Assembly: GCF_000346465.2 (NCBI RefSeq)
Contig: NC_034016.1
Location: forward strand, 20,700,442 to 20,764,441
Source: Prunus persica
Taxonomy: Eukaryota; Streptophyta; Magnoliopsida; Rosales; Rosaceae
Direction of reading: 5' to 3'
Length of the DNA stretch: 64,000 bases
Part shown: one piece after another, positions 23,731 to 34,732 of the stretch
Layout: every line of letters begins with the position of its first letter
How positions within the stretch are numbered: position 1 is the first letter of the stretch
The notes under the pieces: generated by a model
Databases searched by the model: none
Seen by the model: the letters and a program-made list of their open reading frames with translations, nothing else
Told to the model about the DNA's origin: nothing
Made by a program: the position numbers and the translations under genes

Positions 23731-24440
23731 GGGCCTCCATCTGATTGATCTGAATTTGACCGGAACACTCAAGCCTGGAATTTTGGGTTACAAAATATTT
23801 TCTTGGGTAGCCTAACATTTTGTGTTGGACAAACAGTTTCAAGTCTTTTAGATTGTCCAAAAGTCGGCCCTGAAATTTTGGGTTGATTAAAAAGTCTCAA
23901 CACCAGCAACCCCATATGATTACAGATGCAGGATTTTCACCCAAGCCCATGTCTACAATCTTATAACAAATGTCACGACTTTGACTGGGATGAAGTTCAA
24001 GTTGGCTTCACTTTGACTAATCCCTTAACAACAGCCAACACTAAAGGCCCAGACAGAGATTTTTCACCCTCTTTTTTTTGTTCTTTTTTTAAAAAAAAAC
24101 AAGTGATAGTAAATACTTCAATGTATGGGTAGGGAGATTGAACCCGGGTGCAAAGGGAATGCAAAGGGGATGCAAAGGGGAGCGCAATATCTTGACCTAA
24201 CCCACATTTGCTTTATTTTTTTGTTTTATGGTCAGTACATGAGCGCCAGTTCAAAATGAAGTCGAAATGTGCAACAAATTACATATGGTGAATTTAATGT
24301 ACAAACTTCATACGAAGTCATTGGTAAATTCTACATTCAATACCGTCAACCTAACGACCATTTGTACCAGACCTGGTACAAAATTTTGAACGTAAGATGA
24401 AAAATTAAGAATGGCGCTAGCAATGTTAGATTGCATCAAA

Positions 24441-26966
24441 TCAGAGTATCCGACAACTGCAACGTTGTGAATCCTGGGGTCCTTCGAACCATCGATCCCA
24501 TAATAGATTTACAGGTCCATTTGTTCTGCAATCAGAATAAATCAGAGGATAGAGCATTATAAATATAAGCAATTGTGGTTGTTTCAAAGTGAGGAGATTG
24601 GTTATACAACTTACACTGGAAGTAGAGGATCCGCCGTGCCTTCGGCGTAGGGCAGCAATCTAAGAAGCATGAATGAAAAAGAGATCATCACTTATCATTG
24701 AGTTTATCAGATTTACCATGTTTGGACAGGACATACTAAAACTTCTGAGAATTATGATCATCCTTTAGGTCTTTGCTCATAATTAAAGAATCGTTGCTTC
24801 TACTTACTCTGAACATATGGTCGAAACGTTCTCAGTCCTTTCGAGCTCTCCCAACTCTTCCTGATATGCAAAGCAAGAAAGTAACATAAGAATGTAAACT
24901 GAGTGTGAACAAACACAAGAGTGACTTTTCTGCAGTACTTTTTATATGACAACGATAGAGATAAAATAATGTATCTTGGCATAAATGTGAATGTACAAAA
25001 AAAGTTACAATTGGACCTATTTTATTATTATTATTTTAATAGAAACGTTGTATTGATAAAGAGGGGATAAGAAATCCTCCTCAAACAGAACAGAACAAAA
25101 TACAGGACTACACAAGAAACAAAGAGAAAGAAGACAGGACTGTAAGAAAATAAACCCCAGCAAGAGATTTAGTGAACAATCCTAAGAGAAGGACATAATC
25201 AAACTAAGACAGCGCTAAAGTCTCGCAGAATGGTAGAATAATGATAGTCCTTAAACTCAGCAGAAACGGACGCCCGAAGAGAGGCCCCAAACTTCACTCT
25301 ATCCCAAAGTTCGTCTGAGTCCACCCCCACGGTTTCCTTAAAAATTTTCCAGTTACGTTCTAACCAAATGTTCCAGAATACAGCATGAACAAGACAACCC
25401 CATACAACATTGGCCCTCTTCCTGTTACCGGCCATGACCATTTTGACAATTGGACCAATTAGCTCTTAATCTTGTGGTATTTCTCTTCCCAAGGTTGGAA
25501 GAGGTCTTTGAATTCCCCTTCATCATTGATCAAATTACTATTCGCCTAATAGGGTAATGCCATGAATGAAATGATACATTTAACTGATTAATAGCATGCA
25601 ACTTGCAAGCGCTTATTCTGTCTAAAAGGGTGTAGTTATGCACCAGAAGGCTGTTTGCTAGTTATTTATGAAGACCACAGAATGTAGCTACATAAATAGA
25701 AATTTCTGAAGAAATCCCCAAATTATTAGAACAAGACCTAGAATTCTGCAAGGAGTATGAAATATAAACATCCCCAGAAGATAAAGAAACCAAGCAAAGC
25801 TGGCAATTTAAAGTTCCTACACAAGCAATCCCAAGAGTCTTTGGTACAAGTTCTAAGACTGGAAAGTCCCTACAGGATCAATGCCCTGGAACAGGCAAAA
25901 AAAACTTTACGTTTCACTTGGAAACCTAAATACAAGAGGTCTGGATACACCTTCTAAGACCTGAGCTGTGAAGTCGTCCGTTTTATAGCTCGACTATGAT
26001 ACGACATGATAACACAAAATGCACGCAAAGGTGATTGAATACAGCCACATCAAGGGCCAAATGATTATCTGTTCAGATCAACAAAGAACTTGTCGGTCAG
26101 ATAGGCCATTCGCACCGTTGATTTGCAACAAGTTATATATAGTAAACTCGAGCAGTATGATTTTACCCCTAAAACAGCTGTTAATAAATCCAATGTGAAA
26201 GAGGCCAACTTTCTATTTACTATTGAAGAATTAAAAAAACATTCTTTAGTTTTCTAGTCACATTTAGTTTCCACGTAGAACAATGAGTTTACAGTTCTTC
26301 AGCCCTCTGCTCTTGCCAATGTGCTGTTGACGAAGTCTGCAGCTTATCTGCTAACCTCACCGATTATATAGATGATTAATTACCTCCCTATTATCAAATT
26401 TCGTTAATTGATACCTTATAAAGTCAGAGCAAACTGCATCACAAGCCCTCAAGGTTGACCACTCTAAGCTCCAAATTCAATATGTAGTCAGCCCATTTTC
26501 CAACCCAAGAAATTTTTCGGTAAAACTCTGATTTCTAGAAAGCTTAAAGAAGCAATGTCTTGGCAAATATAAACCATATGACTTTTCTTTTTCAGAAAGA
26601 AAGTTCCTTTCTTTACTTTTAACAGCCAAGCAGAGAACTTTTTTATTTACCCTTATAATTGGAACCTCAAATAAAGAAAAGAAAGAAGTGGGAAATGTTT
26701 TCCACGGAAGAATTTTCCCGGGAAACAAACAACATTCAGAGAAAACAAGCAAGTGGCAATAAGAACCCAAGAAAAGAGAGAGAGTGAGAGAAAGGAAAAT
26801 AAGAAACCTGCAAGAATTTGAGTTCTTGTTCAAGACGGTTGAGTTCAGCGAGAATCCGATGCCTTCCTCTGTTATCAGTGGAGCCGCCTCCTCCTCCTGC
26901 AAGTGAACCAACTGAAGCAACCAGCTGTGCCTGTTCGTCCACCGACGACGCCGTATCGGACGCCAT
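24441..26966 (-). CDS. AGG: Heterotrimeric G-protein gamma subunit (AGG1/AGG2 class)
   Basis: The gamma subunit pairs with G-beta (AGB1) at the plasma membrane in G-protein signalling. Exons on the minus strand are 26966-26808, 24860-24808, 24659-24615 and 24525-24441. Phases close to 113 aa, near the 90-110 aa of canonical class-A plant gammas. The N-terminus is Ala/Gly/Ser-rich with GGGGG. The gamma coiled coil is RHRILAELNRLEQELKFLQ then EELGELERTENVSTICSELL. The C-terminus has the diagnostic TNGPVNLLWDRWFEGPQDS and ends CSCRIL. The terminal CRIL is a CaaX box with Leu, so geranylgeranylation is expected; the preceding Cys is a possible palmitoylation site. Intron 1 is about 1.95 kb and contains a LINE fragment. 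Splice sites are GT-AG with strong donors at GA/GTAAGT and GT/GTAAGT. Confidence 0.93.
25007..25456 (-). mobile_element. 5'-truncated LINE in intron 1 of the G-gamma gene
   Basis: The 11-bp repeat ACAATTGGACC at 25007-25017 and 25446-25456 flanks 428 bp. On the minus strand the insert encodes a LINE ORF2 C-terminal piece (CLVHAVFWNIWLERNWKIF, then LWDRVKFGASLRASVSAEF) and ends in an A-rich tail (AAAATAATAATAATAAAAT). Duplication, tail and 5' truncation fit target-primed insertion. It lies in the same orientation as the host gene. Confidence 0.88.
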
Positions 26967-28275
26967 TCTTCACTGCCGACTCACACTCATTACAAAACCA
27001 TGTTCAGAATCAGCACACAGATCTGGTGGATGGTGTTTCAGAGAGTTGGGCGAGAAAGAATTTTCGTACAAGTTCGACTTTTCTCTCCCTCGTCCCTATA
27101 TTCCAAGTAACAAGCTTTCACCAACCCAAAAAGAAAAAACTTAAATAAATATCTGGACTTTTAATTTAATTTTGCTCTCTCACTTCCCAGTTTGTCCTTC
27201 GGATTTTTTCTTTGACAACGAAACATTTTCTGTATATTTATTTTAAGTTTTATAACCAATCTTCATTGTTTTCATTTCATTTCATACCTTAATAAAATAA
27301 TTTGAAGCCTTGTGGAAAGAGTGTTTCGGTTTATTAATATTCATTGATCTCTATTTTAATGTACATTTGATGATGTGTTTTCTAGTGGAACAGAGACAGC
27401 AGCTAGCTACTTCCCACTTGGAAAAGTGCCTGCCTTTTTGGTGTGTGTCTCTTTCTGTTTCCCATAGACATCTTCTATGTTTCTTTCTACTTAAATACGT
27501 AACACGTGGCAAATGATTTATTAATGTAGTAGTACGAAGTATTCGTTTTTTCATAAAATGTTATGGGTTTGAGTTTTAGTATCTATGTAATATGTGTGAA
27601 TTTAGTATATTATCGTTCATTTCAATATAAAAGATGCTTACAAAAAATTAAAATAAATCAACATCAAATGTTTTTAAATGAATGTAGATTTGGACTTTGC
27701 CATGGCCAATGAGCTTGGGATGCAAAATGGGTTTTTGATGACCAAGATTGTACTTGCTAAATGCCAATTGTGAAGACTTTTGATCAACAAAATTGTCCGA
27801 CAAATTATTGTTTAGTATTAAAATACGATCGCATGATATAATCTTTCAACGTATTATAATTTGAGTGCATAATGTCACTAAGGTTTTCCGTTTTCAAAGT
27901 ATTAGTATTAATATAGGTGCAATATTGTCACTAAAACCAATTCTTAAATTTATGACGAAACTTGCCTTTCAGGAAACATTAGTTGTGCTCTAGGTCATAT
28001 GGCTAGAGCATGTGCCTACTGTCTTGGGTGAAGTTGCACATGATTCTTTTAGGGATCCATGTTTTAAATAAATGCAGAGGGTTTTCACACAAACAAGGCA
28101 AGAGAGGTTCATTTCAATCGAATGACCAACCTGTTTGTTGTCCATATGGTTAACTTCTTATTACATTAGACGCTGAGTATATAATACATTATATTTTTCT
28201 TCAGAGAAAACACACAAACACAACCAAAATAAAGATAAAAATAAAAACAAAATAAAAAGAAAGGCATTTTCAACT
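26967..28275. other. Intergenic: G-gamma promoter side and AMT 3' side
   Basis: The part near 26967-27150 is the presumed G-gamma leader and promoter. A tail segment near 27575-27640 (GAATTTAGTATATTATCG...) resembles the SINE-like sequence near 57060-57130. No gene was seen. Confidence 0.4.
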
Positions 28276-30082
28276 TCAGGCCTCAGCTTTAGGCGGCACT
28301 TGAGCAAACTCTTCCAAGCCATAAACTGAATTGTGCTTTGAACCATCATACTTCTCTCCATCTCCCCACAATGCATAAGCCTCCTCTCCATGAATTGCAT
28401 CATCTCCGATCTGCAACTCATCTTCGTTGAGCCTCAGCGGGATAAAGCGCCCCAAGAGGAAGCAAATTATGCTAGTGGTGATCACATTCACAACAATGAC
28501 AAACAATATCCCAAGGATTTGAATTCCCATTTGCTTAAACCCTGCCTTAAACTGGCCAGTTTTCAATCCATAGGCTAGGCCAATATAGTGTTGCCAATCG
28601 TCTACCAAATAGAAGATTCGGCATAGCTTCGGATTGGAAAAGAAGCCGGTGAGGATGCCCCCTAGGCTTCCGGCCACGGCGTGGGTGTGGAACACAGCCA
28701 TTGTGTCATCCACATGCTTTAGGATACTGATTTTCTTGTGGAGGACCATCATGGTGTACCATGGGATGCTTCCGGACAGTACTCCCATGATCATTGCTGC
28801 CCAACCTTGCACCACACCTATAACAATAGATTTTTGTGAGTAATTATTGAAAAAGTTTATATAAATGTCATTTGTTTCGAACCCCAGAATTTTAGGACTG
28901 GCTCTATATGCTAACGCAAACCAAATTAACAGAATTAATTTCATACTCCTAACTATTCACCTTTATGTTTAAGCACACATGATATTTAATCATACTTTCA
29001 AATCATAGCAAAAGGGTATATAAAATGTGAAGTGACTAATATATATACCCGCGGCCGGGGTGATGCAAACTAAGCCGGTGATCATGCCCTGAGTGGCACC
29101 AATCACAGAGGGCTTCCCAAAGAAAACAATGTCAAGCAAGAGCCACGTTAGCAAGCTAGTGGCAGTGCACACGTGGGTGTTGAGGACGGCCAGAGATGCG
29201 TCTGTGCTCACCATGTAAGGATCTCCACCGTTGAATCCAGTCCACCCCATCCACAGTAGGCCTGCCCCTGCCAGCATAAGCAGGATGTTGTTTGGCGGGA
29301 ACCTTTCCCTGTCATTGGTTGCCCTTGGCCCCACCTGCACCCATAAAAAGACAACACCTGTAATTCTTTTATAAAACCAACTCAAAGCACCTGATTAATT
29401 AATAAAACTTTTAGTGTTACACTAAGCCTGCCTTTTTTAAGGCGAGACATGAACGATTGACGCCAATATAACATGGATACATTATGTTACATACCCAGTA
29501 AGCTGCTGTGAAACCGGCGACACCGGAGGAGAGGTGGATGACAAAGCCACCAGAGTAATCAATAACGCCCATCTTAGCCAACCACCCATGGGGGTTCCAA
29601 ATACTGTAACAAGTAATTGTATAAGAAAATGTCAACCAAAGGGGAACAAATAGCATCCACGCATGAAAGTTCATCCTCCCCAACAATGCCCCAGCAATCA
29701 AAATCAACGTGATCGCCGCAAACACGAACTGAAAATAAACCATGGTCGCGTTTGGCAAATACCCAACGAATGTTTGTTTCAGGAGGTATTCTTGGTTCAT
29801 GGCGACGTGGGGCCAGCCCAGGAACTTGAAGAGCTCATCCCCAAATGACATTTGGTAGCCCCAGCCGACCCAACAGACCAAGACAGCTGCGAAGGCATAG
29901 AGGGCCATGAAGGCCGAGTTCACGGCCCACTTCTTTTTTACTATGCTTCCGTAGAGGATGACGAGGCCCGGCACGCTTTGCATGCCGACAAGCGTGGCGG
30001 CCGTGAGCTGCCAAGCGTTGTCGCCCTTGCTCAACCACTCGGGGCTTGCCTGGTCAGGGCGGAGGTTCACGGGAAGCTCCAT
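28276..30082 (-). CDS. Ammonium transporter, AMT2 subfamily (MEP type)
   Basis: This encodes an AMT/MEP/Rh channel-like transporter for NH4+/NH3 in the plasma membrane. Exons on the minus strand are 30082-29495, 29334-29049 and 28817-28276. Phases close to 471 aa, normal for plant AMT2-type proteins with about 11 membrane helices. The start was set at the ATG giving [20 protein letters not shown]. Family landmarks are [40 protein letters not shown] with Asp175 and His183, [33 protein letters not shown], and [12 protein letters not shown] with His337 as probable partner of the twin-His pore. The tail [20 protein letters not shown] is the cytosolic C-terminus used for trimer gating in AMTs. Sequence style fits the AMT3/AMT4 clades of subfamily 2 rather than AMT1; the exact number cannot be assigned. 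No premature stops. Confidence 0.94.
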
Positions 30083-30170
30083 CACGATGAACTAACGGGT
30101 TTAGAGTTTAGCGTGGGATGATAGAAAGTGAAGTGAAGCTTGAGTTTTGAATGGGATGGCAAGGTGCACT

Positions 30171-30178
30171 TATATATA
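30171..30178 (-). promoter_or_regulatory. TATA box of the AMT gene
   Basis: TATATATA (AATTATATATAAGTGC on the minus strand) lies about 90 bp upstream of the AMT ATG, a normal plant distance allowing a leader of about 55-60 nt. Confidence 0.6.
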
Positions 30179-32324
30179 ATTTCTGTGTATTGTTCGGAGC
30201 TTTGCTGTAAAATGTCTGGACCATTTTAATTCTACGTGATTTGTTGTGATTAATAGATCTGAAAAAGCCGTCTTGTTGTGTAATTACTGATACGTCCCTG
30301 GTATATTTGTGATTTTCAGCTTGACTTCTACATATGCCGATGGTTAAAATTGTAAATTCGGCAGCTATTAAATTTAAAATTATGAAGATGAGATTCGTTG
30401 AGCATGGTTAAAAAAAGATTCTAAGATGTTTGATGTCTCGTCTTTTTATAATGACGGGGAATCCAACGGCTACAAGTTAAGGCACAGGAATTCCCGCCGA
30501 AATCCTCTGGCCAATGATTGATGGTTCCTAAGAGGGAATATAGTATTTAAATTAAAGTTATTAATTAACTAGTTAATCTATTCTTGAATCTTGAGTAAGA
30601 AGCGTCACTGCCCTTCTTCCTCTCTTCTCTTCTCGTATTTTTCTTTTAGGTCAGTGAATAAGTTTACTGGGGCATGTTGAATAAAAGCTCATTGTGGTGG
30701 TTTCTTCTGAGCCATTATTAGATTGAAGTTTCCTATCACCTCTTTTAGTCTATGTTCTCAATTAAATATTGCTCTCGAAACCCGCTCCCTAATGCCACTC
30801 ATATCCTCTAAATTTGAAGGTACATCGTCTTTGACGGAAGTTGTTGCAAATTATCCAATTGTTCTTTGGCAAGGTAGTTGTTTACATTTATTTGTTTGAT
30901 CTTATGCACAGGTAAATCGCTGAAAATCATATTTTCTCCATATATGTGTACAGATGTTGTGGTGGGTGTGGCCGAGATGACGCTTCTTCAGGTAGTGGTG
31001 ATAGGATTCGTCTAGGCTCATGGGTTGTTTTAAGGTTTTGATTATATTGGATTTGTGGGCTTTATTTGGCCTTATGGTTAATTGTGGTGATGTGGGCTTA
31101 GTTTTAATATGACTTTTGTCAGCGTTAGTTTTGCTTTTAACATGTTAGTTGGTTGCCCTCTTTGAATTGGTATTTAAAATTGATATTTTTGATTCTATCG
31201 TTGAAGTTTATCTAATGTAGTTTTTATTTGATTTTAAAAAAAAAATTTAAAAAAAAAATTCTTGAGTGGTGTTTGTACTCTTTGTGCATGGCGAAAAAAG
31301 TAATCTATTTGCATATCTGAATCTCAAGTAACTCCTAATTCTATGCAAGTGTAAAGTCAATGCGCTAAGAAGAAAAGGGACTAGGCACCAATTACCAAGT
31401 TTTTAATGAAGCAGTTAAATATAAAAAAAAGAAAGAACGTATTAATGTGGTTGAGTAAGATTTTTGCTTTTGCTTAGTTTTCAGAACGATATGGAGAGGA
31501 AATGTTATGTTGGGAGGGTAGGAGGAGATGTATAGGAGATGAGGAAGGAACTAATAAGAGAAAATATATAAAACTGAAACTTAAAAAAATGAACTCTTGT
31601 GAACTCTGTTTAGATTATATTTTCCCCTTTTTTCTCTGGTATCACCTATCTTCTCCTTTTCCACTTTTTTTTTTAATTTTTTTATTTATTATCACCTCCA
31701 ATTAAACAAACAAAAATGGAAAAGTGAGGTTAGATTCTTTTTTTTAAATGCAAATAAAATTTCTTGAAAATTAGAATTCAGTTGTTAATACTTAGTACTT
31801 GCCCTTGTTTATATTGTTTTTGGACGGATATGCCTTAATTTATAGAATACGTTCTTGATGAGTTAAAAGCTTTTTTCTGCTTCTAGTTTTTTGGAATATT
31901 CTGGCCTTAAAAAATAAGAATTAAACCATAAAAAGTAGGAAAAAAAATAAACATTTAATCTTGTTTCGTAACTGCAAGTACCACCACAAGAACGCTTAGT
32001 CACAGTTCAATCACAAGCTTTTTGTTTGTATATACCTCTTGGCCAAAACTTGTGGTGTGTGTTCAACGCTGACAAGGTTCTCCCTTTCAAGCTCACTCAA
32101 CTGGTAAGCTCCACTGTACATTTTTTGTCTGTTGTTCCAGTTCAAGAGAGATAAAAATGAACACAGAAAGCACATTGATTCACTGAGAGTGGCAAGAAAT
32201 AACCCAAAAGCTGCTAAATTTGCATGTGGGTTTTCATTGTAGTCATCAGATTACTGAACCCAAGTGAAATTTACTAGCTTTTCTTTGTGGGTTTATTCTG
32301 ATTGATCATTGATCAAATTAAACC
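30179..32324. other. Divergent intergenic region between AMT and VTE3
   Basis: This is a shared 2.2-kb upstream region of two divergent genes. A TATATA motif at about 32028-32034 probably serves VTE3. A candidate 5'-UTR intron for VTE3 is 32104-32242 (CTG/GTAAGCTCC ... TCATTGTAG/TC). The rest is AT-rich with no recognised gene. Confidence 0.45.
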
Positions 32325-34044
32325 ATGGTCTCTGCAATGCTCAATGGGGCTGAGAACCTCTCACTCATCAGAGGCATAACCCCAAACGGGTTGGGTTTCA
32401 TGGGGTCAGATCTTCATGGGAAGCAATTTCTGAAGATGGGTTTAGTTTCAAGTACAAGAATTTCCAAGTCTTGCACCAGAACCATTGTGCCCAAGTGCAG
32501 CTTCTCAGCTTCTAGGCCAGCATCCCAGCCTAGGTTCATTCAGCATAAGAAAGAGGCTTTTTGGTTCTATAGGTTCCTCTCAATTGTGTATGATCATGTC
32601 ATAAACCCTGGGCATTGGACTGAGGACATGAGGGATGAGGCACTTGAACCAGCTGATCTCAGTAATAGGAATATGATTGTTGTAGATGTTGGTGGTGGTA
32701 CTGGCTTCACCACTTTGGGTATAGTTAAGCATGTGGATGCCAAGAATGTCACCATTCTTGACCAGTCCCCTCATCAGCTCGCCAAGGCAAAGCAGAAGGA
32801 GCCCTTGAAGGATTGCAAGATTATTGAGGGTGATGCTGAGGACCTCCCTTTTCGAACTGATTACGCTGATCGATATGTATCTGCTGGAAGGTACGTTGCT
32901 CATACTTCTTTCATTTGGTGTATTTTCTAGCTTTTCTTAATCTTGAAATTGCAAGTTGTCATGTAATCTGTTGATTGTATGTCAATTTAAAGGCTAGAAA
33001 GAAGTCTTCGCCTATTTAGAATGCTATCAGTGTCCACGTCTGTCAATTTGAGTGTTATTGAAGGAAGAGTTAAACATTAATGTGAAATTAAGAAGAAAGT
33101 ATCAGTCTGAATTGTGTTTCCTAAACTCCCTTTTCATTATGGCTGATAGGAGCATCTACATGCAAGAGTTTTTTGGGTTTATAAATGCATTTGAATGATT
33201 GAACTCAAATATGTGGTAATAATCTGCAGGATGATATTCAGTTTTAATTCATCCTGAGTCTACACATACACTCTAACTTTCTTAGAATCTTTCTAATGCT
33301 TGCATTTTCTCAGCATTGAGTACTGGCCAGACCCACAGCGTGGCATCAAGGAAGCATACAGGGTCTTAAAACTTGGAGGAAAAGCATGCTTAATTGGTCC
33401 TGTGTACCCAACATTTTGGTTATCTCGCTTCTTTGCAGATGTGTGGATGCTTTTCCCAAAGGAGGAAGAGTACATTGAATGGTTCCAAAAGGCAGGGTTT
33501 AAAGATGTCCAACTGAAAAGAATTGGCCCAAAATGGTATCGTGGGGTTCGCCGGCATGGATTGATAATGGGATGTTCTGTAACAGGCGTTAAACCAGCAT
33601 CCGGGGATTCTCCTTTACAGGTAATTTCTCATGGAGAACTCTGTTTGACCTATGTCTTGATGATTATTATTCTTCTGGGTTCGATTTCTTATCGGTTTAT
33701 AGCCAATCACTTTGATGAAACTAGTGGATTCCAATTGTGTAGTAGTTTGGTTATACTTGCACTAGAATGATTACTTGAACTGGAAGTTCCTGTCAACTCA
33801 AAAACGATATTGATCTTGTTTTGTAATGTGTGGTTCCTTCATTCTACTTTCTATCTTATTTACTTTTCATCTGTCTCTGTGTTTGGATGCAGCTTGGTCC
33901 AAAAGAAGAGGATGTGACAAAGCCTGTAAATCCGTGGTCGTTCTTTGTGCGGTTCATCTTGGGTGTCATGGCAGCAACATACTTTGTTCTGGTGCCTATA
34001 TACATGTGGCTCAAGGATCAAATTGTACCCAAAGGTCAACCAAT

Positions 34045-34048
<4 letters not shown>
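32325..34048 (+). CDS. VTE3: MPBQ/MSBQ methyltransferase (37-kDa inner envelope protein), plastidic
   Basis: This SAM-dependent methyltransferase of the plastid inner envelope methylates 2-methyl-6-phytyl- and 2-methyl-6-solanesyl-benzoquinol in tocopherol and plastoquinone synthesis. Exons are 32325-32890, 33314-33620 and 33893-34048. Phases close to 342 aa; the Arabidopsis protein is about 338 aa. Residues 1 to about 60 form a Ser/Arg-rich transit peptide. The mature part starts near ASQPRFIQHKKEAFWFYRFL. SAM motif I is VVDVGGGTGFTTLG, followed by the acidic strand end VTILDQSPHQL and the GDAEDLPF motif. Exon 2 gives SIEYWPDPQRGIKEAYRVLK and IGPKWYRGVRRHGLIMGCS. Exon 3 ends with a membrane anchor (FFVRFILGVMAATYFVLVPI), as known for VTE3. 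The TGA stop runs straight into a (GA)n microsatellite. Confidence 0.96.

Positions 34049-34082
<34 letters not shown>
34047..34082. repeat. (GA)n microsatellite at the VTE3 stop codon
   Basis: The run begins within the stop codon (TGAGAGAGAG...) and forms the first 34 bases of the 3' UTR. Confidence 0.95.
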
Positions 34083-34086
<4 letters not shown>

Positions 34087-34732
34087 AAACATTATATTTC
34101 AGCATCTTTTCGTGTGCTTTTGGTTGGTTTCACTCCTAGTAGGCAGGCATAGTTGTCCTAGTGTGTGTATACAGGATGAGACTGAATTGTTGATGATCGC
34201 TAATAAAGTTCCAATCACATTTTTAATTTTTCTTTATCAACCGTTTGATGATCTCCAATAAAATTAAATTTGTGTGAAGCCTCCATGTGTGGGTTTCTTT
34301 TCACCAACGAATTGATTTATTCCCCTTCTATTCTTCTAAGAAATGAAAATGGTCACATAATTTGTAAGAATCTGGGGCATCACATGCCCCTACAAAAAAT
34401 TATGTTTTTTTTTTTTGGGGGCTCAAAATCGGCATCGCTATTTGTCTCAGAATTAAATCCCTCGGTATCTTGCACCATGGCACGAAAAAAGGGGGAAAAA
34501 AACCCCACACAAAATCCTAAAAAATAAGTACATTATTACATTCAAATTACATTGCCATGTGAAAGCAAAGATCCAATGAGACAGATAAACCTAGAATGCC
34601 TACTGATCCATTCTGTCTGCATACAGATACATGTACTCACGATGCCACTACCTTTTGTCCCAGTGCAAGATATCATTTGCTTCTCTCCTTGCTCAAGATG
34701 CCATACCCTTGTCCCAGTATCAGGAATAAAGA
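34083..34732. other. Convergent 3' region between VTE3 and CYP63
   Basis: This holds the VTE3 3' UTR, with AATAAA-like signals near 34201 and 34257, and the CYP63 3' UTR on the other strand. No other gene was seen. Confidence 0.45.

Larger units (their letters stand above)
18245..24440. other. 6.2-kb gene-poor region
   Basis: No gene was recognised on either strand. Contents: a 23-nt palindrome near 19438-19461 (CATTCATATATAATATATGA), a 130-bp direct duplication (20319-20671), a SINE-like sequence with A19 tail (about 23600-23730) and scattered AT-rich DNA. Short open frames show no family resemblance. Unannotated non-coding RNA or diverged transposons remain possible. Confidence 0.45.
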
